From Magnetospirillum sp. (GTDB lineage: Bacteria > Pseudomonadota > Alphaproteobacteria > Rhodospirillales > Magnetospirillaceae): a DNA stretch of 64,000 nucleotides. The position numbers and the translations under genes are program-made. Under the pieces are notes generated by a model. The model had not been told where the DNA came from and searched no databases. It saw nothing but the letters and a program-made list of their open reading frames with translations. Below, piece after piece: positions 50,269 through 60,157 of the stretch. Where the stretch lies: NCBI GenBank assembly GCA_024707145.1, contig JANQAI010000011.1, positions 496,001 to 560,000 on the forward strand, in the 5' to 3' direction. Position 1 is the stretch's first letter. Every line of letters begins with the position of its first letter.

Positions 50269-50344
50269 GCGAGCGCGGAAGGGGAGCACTCTTCGCCTAT
50301 CGGTTCCCCCGAATGGGCGGGGGGATCGCCCACGAGGCAGAGCA

Positions 50345-50659
50345 ATGTCCGGGAACCTGTCCCGCCGCGCTTTCCTGACCCGCCGCCGCCAACTCGAACC
50401 GGCCGAGCCCGGTACCGCCCGCCTGGTGGCGGTGGTGGATGGCGGTTGCCTGGCTGCCCGCGGGGTGGCCTGCGGCACCTGCGCCGATCCATGCGATCCC
50501 CGTGCCCTCAGGATGCGGCCGCTGCTGGGCGGGCGCGCCCTGCCGCTCATCGATGCCGCCGCCTGCACCGGCTGCGGCCTTTGCCTTTCCGTCTGTCCGG
50601 TCGGCGCGCTGTCGCTCGCCCCGGCCGCGGCCTCACCGGAGGACCAAGCATGCGCGTGA
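50345..50659 (+). CDS. napF: Ferredoxin-type protein NapF (short form)
   Basis: 104 residues, shorter than E. coli NapF (about 164). Starts [13 protein letters not shown], the usual NapF N-terminus with a basic, Tat-like motif; NapF stays cytoplasmic and helps mature NapA. Cys motifs: [16 protein letters not shown] and [16 protein letters not shown], so two cluster sites rather than three or four. It is the first gene of the nap operon, and its stop overlaps the napD start by ten bases. Confidence 0.85.
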   Translation: MSGNLSRRAFLTRRRQLEPAEPGTARLVAVVDGGCLAARGVACGTCADPCDPRALRMRPLLGGRALPLIDAAACTGCGLCLSVCPVGALSLAPAAASPEDQACA

Positions 50660-50958
50660 ACAGCTTCGCCAGGGCCGAGACCGATCGCCCGGTGCGCCAG
50701 GTCGAGAACATCTGCGGCGTGCTGGTGCACGTCCGCCCCGAGGATCGCCACGGCACCGCCGCGCGGCTCGAGGCGCTGCCGGGCGTCGAGGTTCATGTGG
50801 TCGGCGACGACGGCAAGTTGATCCTCACCGTCGAGGACGCCGCCGGCACCTGGGCCGGCGCCACCATCGAGAAATTCATCCAGGTCGAGGGCGTCCTCTC
50901 GGTCGCCCTGGCCTACCACCATTTCGATTCCGAGTTGGAAGGGGAGATCGTTCCATGA
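50650..50958 (+). CDS. napD: NapA signal-binding chaperone NapD
   Basis: 102 residues. NapD binds the Tat signal of NapA and holds it until the molybdenum cofactor is inserted. Sequence shows the ferredoxin-fold pattern [29 protein letters not shown], then KLILTVED and the C-terminal [24 protein letters not shown] 50650 lies inside the end of napF; the stop overlaps the napA start (ATGA). Confidence 0.92.
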   Translation: MRVNSFARAETDRPVRQVENICGVLVHVRPEDRHGTAARLEALPGVEVHVVGDDGKLILTVEDAAGTWAGATIEKFIQVEGVLSVALAYHHFDSELEGEIVP

Positions 50959-53459
50959 GCCTCACCAGGCGCGACTTCATCAAGTCCCAGGCCGTTGCCG
51001 CCACCGCGGCGGCGGCCGGCATGGCTGTGCCGGCGGTGGCGCAGACCGTCAAGCCCAACAACATCCGCTGGGACAAGGGCGTGTGCCGCTTCTGCGGCAC
51101 CGGCTGCGGCGTGCTGGTGGGCGTGCAGGACGGCCGCGTGGTGGCGACCCAGGGCGACCCCGACGCGCCGGTCAACCGCGGCCTGAACTGCATCAAGGGC
51201 TACTTCCTGTCCAAGATCATGTACGGCCAGGACCGCCTGACCAAGCCGCTGCTGCGCATGAAGAACGGCAAGTTCGACAAGAACGGCGAGTTCACGCCGA
51301 TCTCGTGGGACCAGGCCTTCGACATCATGGCCGAGAAGTTCAAGGAGCAGCTGAAGAAGCCCGACGGCGTGACCCGCATCGGCATGTTCGGCTCGGGCCA
51401 GTGGACCATCTGGGAAGGCTATGCCGCCTCGAAGCTGTTCAAGGCCGGCTTCCGCTCCAACAACCTGGACCCCAACGCCCGCCATTGCATGGCCTCGGCG
51501 GTGACCGGCTTCATGCGCACGTTCGGCATGGACGAGCCCATGGGCTGCTATGACGACATCGAGCAGGCCGACGCCTTCGCCCTGTGGGGCTCCAACATGG
51601 CCGAGATGCACCCGATCCTGTGGTCGCGCATCACCGACCGCCGCCTGACCCACGAGGGCGCCAAGGTGGCCGTGCTGTCCACCTACGAGCACAAGTCGTT
51701 CGACCTGGCGGACATCCCCATGGTGTTCACGCCGCAGACCGACCTGGCGATCCTGAACTTCATCTGCAACTACATCATCCAGAACAACGCGGTCGACAAG
51801 GACTTCGTCGCCAAGGCGGTGACCTTCAAGAAGGGCGTCACCGACATCGGCTACGGCCTGCGTCCCAACCACCCGCTGGAGAAGGACGCCGGCAACAACG
51901 GCTATGGCGAGGGCAAGGGCGACCCCAACAAGGTCGACAACTTCACCTTCGACGAGTTCAAGGCCTTCGTGTCCGAGTACACCGTCGAGAAGGTGTCCAA
52001 GCTTTCGGGCGTGTCCGAGGACAAGCTGATCGCCCTGGCCAAGCTGTATGCCGACCCCAAGGTCAACGTCATCTCGTTCTGGACCATGGGCTTCAACCAG
52101 CACAGCCGTGGCACGTGGGTCAACAACATGATCTACAACGTGCACCTGCTGGTGGGGAAGATCTCCAAGCCCGGCTGCGGCCCGTTCTCGCTGACCGGCC
52201 AGCCCTCGGCCTGCGGCACCGCGCGCGAGGTGGGCACCTTCGCCCACCGCCTGCCGGCCGACATGGTGGTGGTCAACGAGAAGCACCGCCAGGTCGCCGA
52301 GGGCATCTGGAAGCTGCCGGCGGGCACCATCAATCCCAAGATCGGCTATCACGCCGTGCTGCAGCACCGCATGCTCAAGGACGGCAAGCTGAACGCCTAT
52401 TGGGTCATGTGCACCAACAACATGCAGACCGCTCCCAACATGAACGAGGAGGGGTATCCCGGGTATCGCAACCCGGAAGCGTTCGTGGTGGTGTCCGATC
52501 CCTATCCCACCGTCACCGCGCTGTCGGGCGACCTGATCCTGCCCACCGCCATGTGGATGGAGAAGGAGGGCGCCTACGGCAACGCCGAGCGCCGCACCCA
52601 GTTCTGGCGCCAGCAGGTGCAGGCTCCGGGCGAGGCCCGTTCGGACCTGTGGCAGATCATGGAGTTCTCCAAGCGCTTCAAGATGGAGGAGGTCTGGCCC
52701 GCCGAACTGCTGGACAAGGCGCCGCAGTACAAGGGCAAGACGGTCTTCGACGTGCTGTTCAAGAACGGTCAGGTGGACAAGTTCCCGCTGTCCGACCAGA
52801 CCCCGGGCTTCGAGAACAGCGAGAGCAAGGCCTTCGGTTTCTATGTGCAGAAGGGCCTGTTCGAGGAATACGCCGGCTTCGGCCGCGGCCATGGCCACGA
52901 CCTGGCGCCGTTCGACATGTACCACAAGGCCCGCGGCCTGCGCTGGCCGGTGGTGGACGGCAAGGAAACCCTGTGGCGCTACCGCGAGGGCTTCGATCCC
53001 TACGTCAAGGCGGGCGAGGGGGTGAAGTTCTACGGCAAGCCCGACGGCAAGGCCTGGATCATCGCCCTGCCGTACCAGGACCCGGCCGAGATGCCCGACG
53101 CCGAGTACGATCTGTGGCTGTGCACCGGCCGCGTGTTGGAGCACTGGCACTCGGGTTCCATGACCCGGCGCGTGCCCGAGCTGTTCAAGGCGGTGCCGGC
53201 GGCGTTGTGCTATATGCATCCCAACGACGCCAAGAAGCGGAACTTGCGCAACGGCGACATCGTCAAGATGAAGAGCCGGCGCGGCGAGATCCAGACCCGC
53301 ATCGATACCCGTGGCCGCAACCGGCCGCCGGAGGGCCTGGTGTTCGTGCCGTTCTTCGACGAGTCCATCCTGGTCAACAAGCTGACCCTCGACGCCACTT
53401 GTCCGATCTCGAAGGAGACGGACTACAAGAAGTGCGCGGTCAAGGTCGAGAAGGCCTGA
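50955..53459 (+). CDS. napA: Periplasmic nitrate reductase catalytic subunit
   Basis: 834 residues, full length. Reduces nitrate to nitrite in the periplasm with a bis-MGD molybdenum cofactor and one [4Fe-4S] cluster. Tat signal [12 protein letters not shown], cut after AVAQ. Cluster cysteines in [13 protein letters not shown] and GLNCIKGY; molybdenum-ligating Cys in [10 protein letters not shown]. The rest follows the family ([40 protein letters not shown]). Electrons come from NapB and ultimately from NapC or NapGH. Frame intact. Confidence 0.98.
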   Translation: MSLTRRDFIKSQAVAATAAAAGMAVPAVAQTVKPNNIRWDKGVCRFCGTGCGVLVGVQDGRVVATQGDPDAPVNRGLNCIKGYFLSKIMYGQDRLTKPLLRMKNGKFDKNGEFTPISWDQAFDIMAEKFKEQLKKPDGVTRIGMFGSGQWTIWEGYAASKLFKAGFRSNNLDPNARHCMASAVTGFMRTFGMDEPMGCYDDIEQADAFALWGSNMAEMHPILWSRITDRRLTHEGAKVAVLSTYEHKSFDLADIPMVFTPQTDLAILNFICNYIIQNNAVDKDFVAKAVTFKKGVTDIGYGLRPNHPLEKDAGNNGYGEGKGDPNKVDNFTFDEFKAFVSEYTVEKVSKLSGVSEDKLIALAKLYADPKVNVISFWTMGFNQHSRGTWVNNMIYNVHLLVGKISKPGCGPFSLTGQPSACGTAREVGTFAHRLPADMVVVNEKHRQVAEGIWKLPAGTINPKIGYHAVLQHRMLKDGKLNAYWVMCTNNMQTAPNMNEEGYPGYRNPEAFVVVSDPYPTVTALSGDLILPTAMWMEKEGAYGNAERRTQFWRQQVQAPGEARSDLWQIMEFSKRFKMEEVWPAELLDKAPQYKGKTVFDVLFKNGQVDKFPLSDQTPGFENSESKAFGFYVQKGLFEEYAGFGRGHGHDLAPFDMYHKARGLRWPVVDGKETLWRYREGFDPYVKAGEGVKFYGKPDGKAWIIALPYQDPAEMPDAEYDLWLCTGRVLEHWHSGSMTRRVPELFKAVPAALCYMHPNDAKKRNLRNGDIVKMKSRRGEIQTRIDTRGRNRPPEGLVFVPFFDESILVNKLTLDATCPISKETDYKKCAVKVEKA

Positions 53460-53463
53460 GGCC

Positions 53464-54234
53464 ATGGACCGGCGGACGTTGCTGACGGGGGGCCTTCGGG
53501 CCGCCTGCGGGGCCGGGCTGGCAGCCTTGCTGCTGGCTTTGCCGGCCCACCGCCGCGCGGCGGCGGTGGCCCTGCGTCCGCCCGGCGCCCTGGCCGAGGA
53601 TGACTTCCTGTCGGCTTGCGTGCGCTGTGGATTGTGCGTGCGCGATTGTCCCTACGACACCCTGAAGCTGTCAGAGCTGGGCGAAGGCCCGGCCCTGGGC
53701 ACGCCGTTCTTCAACGCCCGCAATGTGCCGTGCGAGATGTGCGAGCATATCCCCTGCGTCGCCGCCTGTCCGACCGGGGCGCTGGACAAGTCGCTGACCG
53801 ACATCAAGCAGGCGAAGATGGGCGTGGCGGTGCTGGTGGGCCATGAGACCTGCCTGAACTACCTGGGCCTGCGCTGCGACGTCTGCTACCGCGTCTGCCC
53901 GCTGTCGGACCAGGCCATCACCCTGGAGGTCCATCACAACGAGCGCACCGGCAAGCACGCCTTCCTGCTGCCCATCGTCCACACCGACCAGTGCACCGGC
54001 TGCGGCAAGTGTGAGAAGGCCTGCGTGCTGGAAGAGGCCGCCATCAAGGTGCTGCCCCATGCCCAGGCCGTGGGCGAGCTGGGCAAGCACTACCGGCTGG
54101 GCTGGAGGGAAAAGGAGAAGGCGGGCAAGGCGCTCATCGACGACAACCTGCAACTGCCCATCCGCGGCATGGAGCAGGGATTGCCCGGCCCCGAGCGCAC
54201 GCCGTCCGGCGGTTTCAAGGAGTTCAAGCCATGA
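53464..54234 (+). CDS. napG: Ferredoxin-type periplasmic protein NapG
   Basis: 256 residues. Exported iron-sulphur protein ([16 protein letters not shown] leader) that with NapH forms a quinol dehydrogenase feeding NapA. Four cluster motifs: [43 protein letters not shown] and [14 protein letters not shown] 53464 is four bases after the napA stop; the stop overlaps the napH start. Confidence 0.96.
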   Translation: MDRRTLLTGGLRAACGAGLAALLLALPAHRRAAAVALRPPGALAEDDFLSACVRCGLCVRDCPYDTLKLSELGEGPALGTPFFNARNVPCEMCEHIPCVAACPTGALDKSLTDIKQAKMGVAVLVGHETCLNYLGLRCDVCYRVCPLSDQAITLEVHHNERTGKHAFLLPIVHTDQCTGCGKCEKACVLEEAAIKVLPHAQAVGELGKHYRLGWREKEKAGKALIDDNLQLPIRGMEQGLPGPERTPSGGFKEFKP

Positions 54235-55112
54235 TCCCCGGCGCCGCCAGGGCCGCCCGGCAGGGCTGGTTCGCCGCCCATAAATGGCTGTTGGTCCGCC
54301 GGCTGGCGCAGCTGGGTTTCCTGGCCGTGTTCCTGACCGGGCCGCTGTTGCACGTGTGGATCGCCAAGGGCACCCTGGCCTCCAGCCTGACGCTGGGCAT
54401 GCTGCCGCTGACCGACCCGATGATGGCGGTGCAGTCCCTGCTGGCCCGCCATGCCCTGGAGTCCACCGCGCTGCTGGGCGCCGGCATCGTGCTGGCGGCC
54501 TATTGGCTGGTCGGCGGCCGGGCCTATTGCTCGTGGGTCTGCCCACTCAACCCGGTCACCGATTTCGCCGCCTGGCTGCGCGCCCGGCTGGGCGTCAAGG
54601 AGACGCTGGGCCTCGACCGCCGCCTGCGCCTGTGGCTGCTGCTGGGCGTGATGGCGGGTTCGGCCGCCACCGGCACCATCGTCTGGGAGTTCGTCAACCC
54701 GGTCACCCTGCTGCATCGCGGCCTGGTCACCGGCGCCATCCTCGGCGGCGGCGCGGCCGCCCTGGTGGTCGCGGCGGTGCTGCTGTTCGACCTGGGCGTC
54801 GCCGCCCATGGCTGGTGCGGGCACCTGTGCCCGGTGGGCGCCTTCTACGGCCTGATCGGCCACGCCAGCGTGGTGCGGGTGCGCGCCGACAACCGCACCG
54901 CCTGCGACAACTGCATGGAATGTTTCGCCGTCTGCCCCGAGCGCCAGGTCATCGCCCCGGCGCTGCGCGGCGCGGACAAAGGCATCGGGCCGGTGATCGT
55001 GTCCGGCGACTGCACCAATTGCGGCCGCTGCATCGACGTCTGCTCGAAACAGGTTTTCCGGTTCGGCACCCGCTTCGGCGGTGCCGCGGTCAAAGTTCTG
55101 GAAGGGGAGTGA
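54231..55112 (+). CDS. napH: Membrane quinol dehydrogenase component NapH
   Basis: 293 residues. Four or five TM helices ([73 protein letters not shown]), two conserved CxxxCP motifs on the cytoplasmic side ([17 protein letters not shown]) and two C-terminal ferredoxin motifs ([23 protein letters not shown]). Works with NapG. Start in an ATGA overlap with napG. Confidence 0.96.
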   Translation: MIPGAARAARQGWFAAHKWLLVRRLAQLGFLAVFLTGPLLHVWIAKGTLASSLTLGMLPLTDPMMAVQSLLARHALESTALLGAGIVLAAYWLVGGRAYCSWVCPLNPVTDFAAWLRARLGVKETLGLDRRLRLWLLLGVMAGSAATGTIVWEFVNPVTLLHRGLVTGAILGGGAAALVVAAVLLFDLGVAAHGWCGHLCPVGAFYGLIGHASVVRVRADNRTACDNCMECFAVCPERQVIAPALRGADKGIGPVIVSGDCTNCGRCIDVCSKQVFRFGTRFGGAAVKVLEGE

Positions 55113-55117
55113 GTGCT

Positions 55118-55564
55118 GTGAAGACCAAGATCATGGCTGTCGCCGTCGCCCTGGGCCTGGCCCTCGGTCTCGGCTTTGGGAGCGCGAGCGTTTCGGCGGA
55201 GGACCTGAAGGGCCTGCGCGGCTCGGCGGTCAATACGCCCGACAAGGCGCCCGATGCCTACAGGGTCCAGGACGGCGTCAAGCTGGAGCGCGCCTATCGC
55301 CAGCAGCCGCCGCTGGTGCCGCACCAGACCGACAAGTACGAGATCGACCTGAAGGTCAATCAGTGCCTGCGCTGCCATGAATGGCCGTACTCGGACCAGG
55401 AGAAGGCGCCCAAGATCTCGGACCTGCACTACATCGACCGCAATGGCGTGCGCCAGGACACGGTGAACGGCAACCGCTACGTCTGCACCCAGTGCCACGT
55501 GCCGCAGGTGGACGCCAAGCCGCTGGTGGAAAACAAGTTCCAGCCGGCTGCCGCCACTCGTTGA
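55118..55564 (+). CDS. napB: Dihaem cytochrome subunit of periplasmic nitrate reductase
   Basis: 148 residues. Signal peptide KTKIMAVAVALGLALGLGFG cut near SVSA. Two haem-c sites, CLRCH and CTQCH, with distal His in the PLVPHQ and DLHYIDR segments. Passes electrons to NapA. The start is GTG 55118, since no ATG fits the signal peptide better; a GTG nine bases earlier is also possible. Confidence 0.95.
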   Translation: MKTKIMAVAVALGLALGLGFGSASVSAEDLKGLRGSAVNTPDKAPDAYRVQDGVKLERAYRQQPPLVPHQTDKYEIDLKVNQCLRCHEWPYSDQEKAPKISDLHYIDRNGVRQDTVNGNRYVCTQCHVPQVDAKPLVENKFQPAAATR

Positions 55565-55590
55565 TGCCCGCCTAGACAAGGACCTCGGCC

Positions 55591-56244
55591 ATGAACATCG
55601 ACAAAGACGGCGCCGCCGCGGGCAAACCGGGACTGCTGCGCCAGGCGCTGAGCCTGCTGTGCAAGCCCTCGGGCCGCTGGTCGCTCGGCGCCCTGCTGGT
55701 GGTCGGCTTCGCCGGCGGCGTTATCTTCTGGGGCGGCTTCAACACCGTCCTGGAACTGACCAACACCGAGGCGTTCTGCCTGAGCTGCCACGAGATGGAG
55801 CAGAACGTCTACCGCGAGTACCGCGGCACCATCCACGACCAGAACCGTTCGGGCGTGCGCGCCACCTGCCCGGACTGCCACGTGCCGAAGCCGTGGTTCT
55901 ACAAGATCAAGCGCAAGATCCAGGCGTCGAATGAGGTTCTGCACAAGGTGCTGGGCACCATCGACACCCGCGAGAAGTTCGAGGCCAAGCGTCTGGAACT
56001 GGCCAAGCACGAATGGACGCGCATGAAGGAGACGGACTCGCGCGAGTGCCGTAATTGCCACAGCTTCTCGGCCTTCGACCTGTCGCGGCAGCAGAAGCGG
56101 GCGCAGATCCGCCATGACGAGGCCATCGAGGAAGGCAAGACCTGCATCGATTGCCACAAGGGTGTCGCCCACAAGCTGCCCCAGGGCGCGTTCAACGCCG
56201 AGCGCGAGTTGAACGAGACCTGGAACGCCGTCCATAAGAAGTAA
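55591..56244 (+). CDS. napC: Tetrahaem quinol dehydrogenase NapC
   Basis: 217 residues of the NapC/NirT family. One N-terminal TM helix (about 30-50: [19 protein letters not shown]) and four haem-c motifs: CLSCH, CPDCH, CRNCH and CIDCH. It oxidises membrane quinol and reduces NapB. Because napGH is also present, the operon encodes two quinol routes. Last gene of the operon, followed by a strong terminator. Confidence 0.96.
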   Translation: MNIDKDGAAAGKPGLLRQALSLLCKPSGRWSLGALLVVGFAGGVIFWGGFNTVLELTNTEAFCLSCHEMEQNVYREYRGTIHDQNRSGVRATCPDCHVPKPWFYKIKRKIQASNEVLHKVLGTIDTREKFEAKRLELAKHEWTRMKETDSRECRNCHSFSAFDLSRQQKRAQIRHDEAIEEGKTCIDCHKGVAHKLPQGAFNAERELNETWNAVHKK

Positions 56245-56269
56245 GAATACCCCTCGGGACGCTTACTGG

Positions 56270-56296
56270 CCCCGCCTGTGAAGGCGGGGTTTTTTT
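56270..56296 (+). terminator. Intrinsic terminator of the nap operon
   Basis: CCCCGCCT / AGGCGGGG stem of eight pairs with a GTGA loop, followed by seven T, 26 bases after the napC stop. Confidence 0.9.
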
Positions 56297-56344
56297 CGCC
56301 TATCAGTAAAGGCATGTGGATGCAGTGAGGCCCAATCCGAAACA

Positions 56345-56456
56345 CGTCATGGCCGTGCTTGTCACGGCCATCCACGGGGGGCCGCACGGAGATTGCTTGA
56401 AGACAAGAGGGTGCGTGGGACCACATGGATGCGCGGGTCAAGCCCGCGCATGACGA
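56345..56456. repeat. Two copies of an intergenic palindromic repeat in opposite orientation
   Basis: Copy 1 at 56345-56376 and copy 2 at 56422-56456 share the plan GTCATG-(GC stem)-CTTG-(GC stem)-CATCCA. Copy 2 is inverted relative to copy 1, and the stem bases differ in compensating ways (GGCCGTG/CACGGCC against GCGCGGG/CCCGCGC). Such elements are common between alphaproteobacterial genes. They lie between the nap terminator and the converging unknown gene. Confidence 0.65.
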
Positions 56457-56498
56457 TCGAAGGGAGACGAGCGCCAATGGCCTCTGCGTGAGGGGGCG

Positions 56499-57176
56499 CT
56501 ACACCCCCCATTCCAGGCGCCATTGGCTGTAGGGCAGGATCTCCGGTTCCTCGCCATTGGCGCCCACCCAGGAATCCACGGCGAAGCGCGCGCCGTCCTC
56601 GTCCTCGTCCCGGCTGACGATCTCCACCGCCACGTGCTGCAGCACCACGGTGTAGCGGTGGATGAAGCCGGCTACCTGGTGGTGGCGCAGCAGGCCGGCC
56701 TGCTCCATCCGGTCCAGATAGGTGCGGGTGTTCACCGATTCGGCGATGCAGTCCAATTGGCCCGCCTCGTCGTCCTCGTCGTGCTCGTTGCCGGGGTGGT
56801 CGCGCCAGGTGCCGTTGCGCGCGCCCATGACGGTTTCCAGCAGGGCGACGGCCTTGCCGATGCGGCGGCGCTCCTCGGTCCCGCCGGCTTCGCTGTCCTG
56901 GAACAGGGCGCGCAGCCGGGTGATCTCCTCGGCGTTCAGGCTGTGGCGGCCGGTCTGGCGGCAGCCGGCCTCCTGGCACAAGACCATGGGAGCGGCCAGC
57001 GGGTCCAGGCCCGCAGCGGCGCGCGCGTTTTCGGCCAGAATGGACTCCGCCATCTCCAGCCATTCCTCGCGCTCCGGCAGCGCCAGTTGAAGGCCGTCGC
57101 CGGCATGGACGCCGGCGGCGGGCAAGGCGAGGGTGGCGGGCAAGGCGAGGGCGGCGGCGAGGGCAAGTCTGCGCAT
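56499..57176 (-). CDS. Exported protein of unknown function
   Basis: 225 residues. Clear signal peptide (RRLALAAALALPATLALPAAGVHA). No family recognised with certainty. The mature part is acidic and helical with scattered Cys (VLCQEAGCRQ; LDCIAES), a His/Asp/Glu-rich stretch (HPGNEHDEDDEAG) and FIHRYTVVLQHVAVE. It could bind metal. Downstream of the sigma-54 regulator gene on the same strand with a 52-bp gap, so possibly co-transcribed. Confidence 0.7.
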   Translation of the reverse strand: MRRLALAAALALPATLALPAAGVHAGDGLQLALPEREEWLEMAESILAENARAAAGLDPLAAPMVLCQEAGCRQTGRHSLNAEEITRLRALFQDSEAGGTEERRRIGKAVALLETVMGARNGTWRDHPGNEHDEDDEAGQLDCIAESVNTRTYLDRMEQAGLLRHHQVAGFIHRYTVVLQHVAVEIVSRDEDEDGARFAVDSWVGANGEEPEILPYSQWRLEWGV

Positions 57177-57228
57177 GGGGGATCATTGCCCGGGCCGGGC
57201 CGGCGATCAATCCCCCCTTGATCCCGCC

Positions 57229-58347
57229 TCAGTCGGGGCGGGCGGGGATGCCGTGCTTCTCCAGCAGGCGGTACAGCGTCACCCGCGACACCCCGAGATG
57301 CTCGGCGGTGCGGGTGATGTTATGGCGGTGGCTGGCCAGGGCCCGGCGGATAAGCGTTTCCTCTGCCTCGCGGCGGGCGGCGTCCAGCGAGCCGTCGCCG
57401 GCGCCGTCCGGGCCGTCGGCCGGCGGCAGCGCCAGATCCTCGGGCTCGATCAGCCGGCCTTCCGCCATGACCACCGCGCGCCGGATGGTGGCGATAAGCT
57501 CGCGTATGTTGCCCGGCCAGGAATGGCGCCGCACCAGCAGGGCGGCGGCCGGGCTGAGGCCGTCGATGGCCTTGCCGCTTTCGCGACAGAACTTGGCGGT
57601 GAAATGGGCCACCAAGGGCTCGATGTCCTCGGGCCGGTCGCGCAGTGCCGGCATGTCCAGGGTCAGCACGTTGAGGCGGAAGTACAGGTCCTCGCGGAAG
57701 CGGCCCTCGGCCACCGCCTTGCGCAGCGGCACGTTGGTGGCGGCGATCACCCGCACGTCCACTTTGATGGGGTGCACGCCGCCGACGCGGTCGATGGTGC
57801 TTTCCTGCAGGAAGCGCAGCAGATGGGCCTGCAACTCCAACGGCAGGTCGCCGATCTCGTCCAGGAACACCGTGCCCTTGTCGGCCGCCTGTAGGCGGCC
57901 GATGCGGCGCTGGTCGGCGCCGGTGAAGGCGCCTTTCTCGTGGCCGAACAGCTCGCTGGCGATCAGGTGCTTGGGCAGGGCGGCGCAGTTGATGGGGATG
58001 AACGGCCGCGACGCCCTGAGCGAACGCTGGTGGATGGAGACGGCCGCCAGTTCCTTGCCGGTGCCGGATTCGCCGGTGATCAGCACGGGAGCATCGGTTA
58101 TGGCGATCTTGCCGATGGAGGACTGCAGCCGCTTCAGGGCTGGGCTGTCGCCGATCATGGCCGGCTGGGCGCCAGGGCCAAGCCGTGCCGCCAGGGCCGG
58201 CTGCAGCCGCTCCAGCAAGGCGGGGTCGCGCTTGACCTGTTCGAGGATCAGGGAGGCGAGCGCGTCATTGCCCAGGCTCGCGATCATTTCCTTGGTAACC
58301 GTCGTATCGCCGATGTTCTCGAAATACACGGTGCTGGCTCTCCGCAT
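57229..58347 (-). CDS. Sigma-54-dependent transcriptional activator without receiver domain
   Basis: 372 residues. AAA+ domain about residues 65-295: Walker A GESGTGKE, the sigma-54 contact motif GAFTGA, Walker [11 protein letters not shown] and arginine fingers in [13 protein letters not shown]-terminal Fis-type helix-turn-helix ([20 protein letters not shown]). The N-terminal 60 residues are short and show neither receiver, GAF nor PAS features, so the input signal is unclear (it may be constitutive or use a partner, like PspF or HrpR/S). Divergent from the outer-membrane protein gene across 247 bp. Confidence 0.92.
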   Translation of the reverse strand: MRRASTVYFENIGDTTVTKEMIASLGNDALASLILEQVKRDPALLERLQPALAARLGPGAQPAMIGDSPALKRLQSSIGKIAITDAPVLITGESGTGKELAAVSIHQRSLRASRPFIPINCAALPKHLIASELFGHEKGAFTGADQRRIGRLQAADKGTVFLDEIGDLPLELQAHLLRFLQESTIDRVGGVHPIKVDVRVIAATNVPLRKAVAEGRFREDLYFRLNVLTLDMPALRDRPEDIEPLVAHFTAKFCRESGKAIDGLSPAAALLVRRHSWPGNIRELIATIRRAVVMAEGRLIEPEDLALPPADGPDGAGDGSLDAARREAEETLIRRALASHRHNITRTAEHLGVSRVTLYRLLEKHGIPARPD

Positions 58348-58594
58348 TCGGATCGAAGCGGGCGCAAGTGTGGCAGAGCAGGCCTGCCCCCTTCACACCA
58401 TCTTTCGGGGGAACGGCCCGCGCATCCGCGCCTCACCGCAGGGGCAGGGATCAGCCATCCGGGACCGCATAGGCCATATCGATCGCCGGTCATGCCGACC
58501 TCGGTCCTATAGGGCGGAAGAGGAAATGGGTCCGCCCGGTCTGCTCGCTATGTTCCCAGGCGTTGCCGGCAGATAAGCCCGAGGTGAGGCCACC

Positions 58595-59920
58595 ATGAAT
58601 CGCTCCGCACTGCTTGGTGCCACCGCCGCTCTGGCGCTGGTGATCGCCTTTGCGCCGGGAGGGACCGCACAGGCGGCCCCGGCGGAGGAAGAGGAAAACG
58701 TCGAGCCGTTGATCATCGAGCTGCCTCCGGACCCGGCGGAGGCGGAAACGGCCATACCGCTGGCACCGCCGCCCAGGCCGGCCGAGCCGCCCGTGGCCGT
58801 CATCGACATTCCCGTGCAGGGCGAACCCTCGGTGGCGCAAGGTGCGCCCATCGAACCTGCGGCGGTGGTGGACATTCCGCCCCAGCCGAAACCGAAGGTC
58901 CTGGTCGCGGCGCCGCAGCCGGTGCCCCAGCCGGCTCCCGCCCCGGCGCCGACGCCCGCTCAGGCCCAGGTGGAGCCGCCGCAGCAGCAAAGCCTCGCCA
59001 TCGCCGACATGCCGCTGGCGCCGGATTTCCCCGGCGTGCTGACCCGCAGGGGCGCGCTGGTGATCGAGCCCGGCATCGAATATAGCCACACCGACGTCAA
59101 CCAGTTTTCGTTCGGCGGCGTGGCCATCCTGGATACCGTGCTGGTGGGCGCCATCGAGGCCAACCAGGCCAACCGCGACGCCGTCACCGCCACGTTGGGC
59201 CTGCGCTACGGGATCACCAACCGCATGGAGGGCGAGCTGCGCATCCCCTACATGTACCGCGACGACAGCAGCACCAACACCTTCGTCAATAATTCCAACA
59301 TCTCCGAGAGTATCAGTCTGACCGATCACGGCCTGGGCGACATCGAGGGCGCGCTGCATTATCAGGTCAATGACGGCACCGCCGGCTGGCCGGTCTTCGT
59401 CGGAAACTTCCGGGTCAAGAGCGACAGCGGCACCAGCCCCTACGACGTGGACCGCAACATGTTTGGCGTGGAGCAGGAACTGGCCACCGGTTCGGGCTTC
59501 TGGGGCTTCGAGCCGTCGATCACGCTGATCGCTCCGTCAGACCCGGCCGTCTTCTACGCCAATATCGGCTATCTGTGGAACATGGAGGCCGATATCGACA
59601 AGCAGATCGGCAACCGCGTGGTGCAGAAGGTGGATCCGGGCGACGCCATCCGCTTCGGTGCCGGCATGGGCCTGGCGTTGAACGAGAAGGTGTCGTTCTC
59701 GATAGGCTATCAGCACGACTGGATTCTGAAGACCACCACCACCTTCGACGATGGCAAGGTCGATTCGCCGTCGCTGTCGGTGGGGTCGTTGACCTTCGGC
59801 GTGAACTGGCAGATGAGCGATTCCTCCGCCCTCAGCGTCTCGGTCGCCGTCGGCGTCACCGAGGACGCCCCCGACGTGCGCCTGATGGCGCGCGTGCCGA
59901 TCACACTGGATTTGTTTTAG
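58595..59920 (+). CDS. Outer-membrane beta-barrel protein with Pro-rich N-terminal region
   Basis: 441 residues. Signal peptide cut near AQAAP (residue about 28). Residues 30-135 are low-complexity Pro/Ala/Glu/Gln. From about 145 on the chain shows alternating beta strands typical of a transporter-like barrel (ALVIEPGIEYSHTDVNQFSF; TLGLRYGITNRMEGELRIPY; SFSIGYQHDW) and ends in Phe, as outer-membrane barrels do. It recalls the MetA-pathway/transporter barrel family, but I cannot name a substrate. Neighbour of a sigma-54 activator that may control it. Confidence 0.7.
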   Translation: MNRSALLGATAALALVIAFAPGGTAQAAPAEEEENVEPLIIELPPDPAEAETAIPLAPPPRPAEPPVAVIDIPVQGEPSVAQGAPIEPAAVVDIPPQPKPKVLVAAPQPVPQPAPAPAPTPAQAQVEPPQQQSLAIADMPLAPDFPGVLTRRGALVIEPGIEYSHTDVNQFSFGGVAILDTVLVGAIEANQANRDAVTATLGLRYGITNRMEGELRIPYMYRDDSSTNTFVNNSNISESISLTDHGLGDIEGALHYQVNDGTAGWPVFVGNFRVKSDSGTSPYDVDRNMFGVEQELATGSGFWGFEPSITLIAPSDPAVFYANIGYLWNMEADIDKQIGNRVVQKVDPGDAIRFGAGMGLALNEKVSFSIGYQHDWILKTTTTFDDGKVDSPSLSVGSLTFGVNWQMSDSSALSVSVAVGVTEDAPDVRLMARVPITLDLF

Positions 59921-60087
59921 GCGGCTTCTTCCTTGGAGCGGCCATGGCCCCGAGGCGTTTCCACATGGACGTGGAAGCAGCTCTGGCACCACAGTACCGG
60001 GGCCAGCTTGCGGTCGCGGCAGACCCGGTGGCGGGTGCGCTTCTGGCAAGCGGGGCAATGGTGGAATTCGTCCTGCTGCGTGTCCAT
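59917..60087 (-). CDS. 56-residue zinc-ribbon protein
   Basis: Small gene on the minus strand: MDTQQDEFHHCPACQKRT then CRDRKL and VLWCQSCFHVHVETPRG, ending SKEEAA. Two CxxC pairs (CPAC, CQSC) form a zinc-ribbon pattern. GAGGA lies seven bases before the ATG. The stop overlaps that of the converging barrel gene. Similar tiny zinc-ribbon proteins are common, mostly without known function. Confidence 0.72.
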   Translation of the reverse strand: MDTQQDEFHHCPACQKRTRHRVCRDRKLAPVLWCQSCFHVHVETPRGHGRSKEEAA

Positions 60088-60157
60088 GGTTCTGTCCTCG
60101 GATGGTGGACAGGCAGATAGGCCCGCGGGCGCCTCCGCTCAAGCGAAGGTTTAGTGA

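Noticed and set aside
58370-58400. Possible sigma-54 promoter (TGGCAG...TGC) in the gap next to the activator
   Set aside because: The spacing between the GG and GC elements is two bases too long for a -24/-12 promoter.
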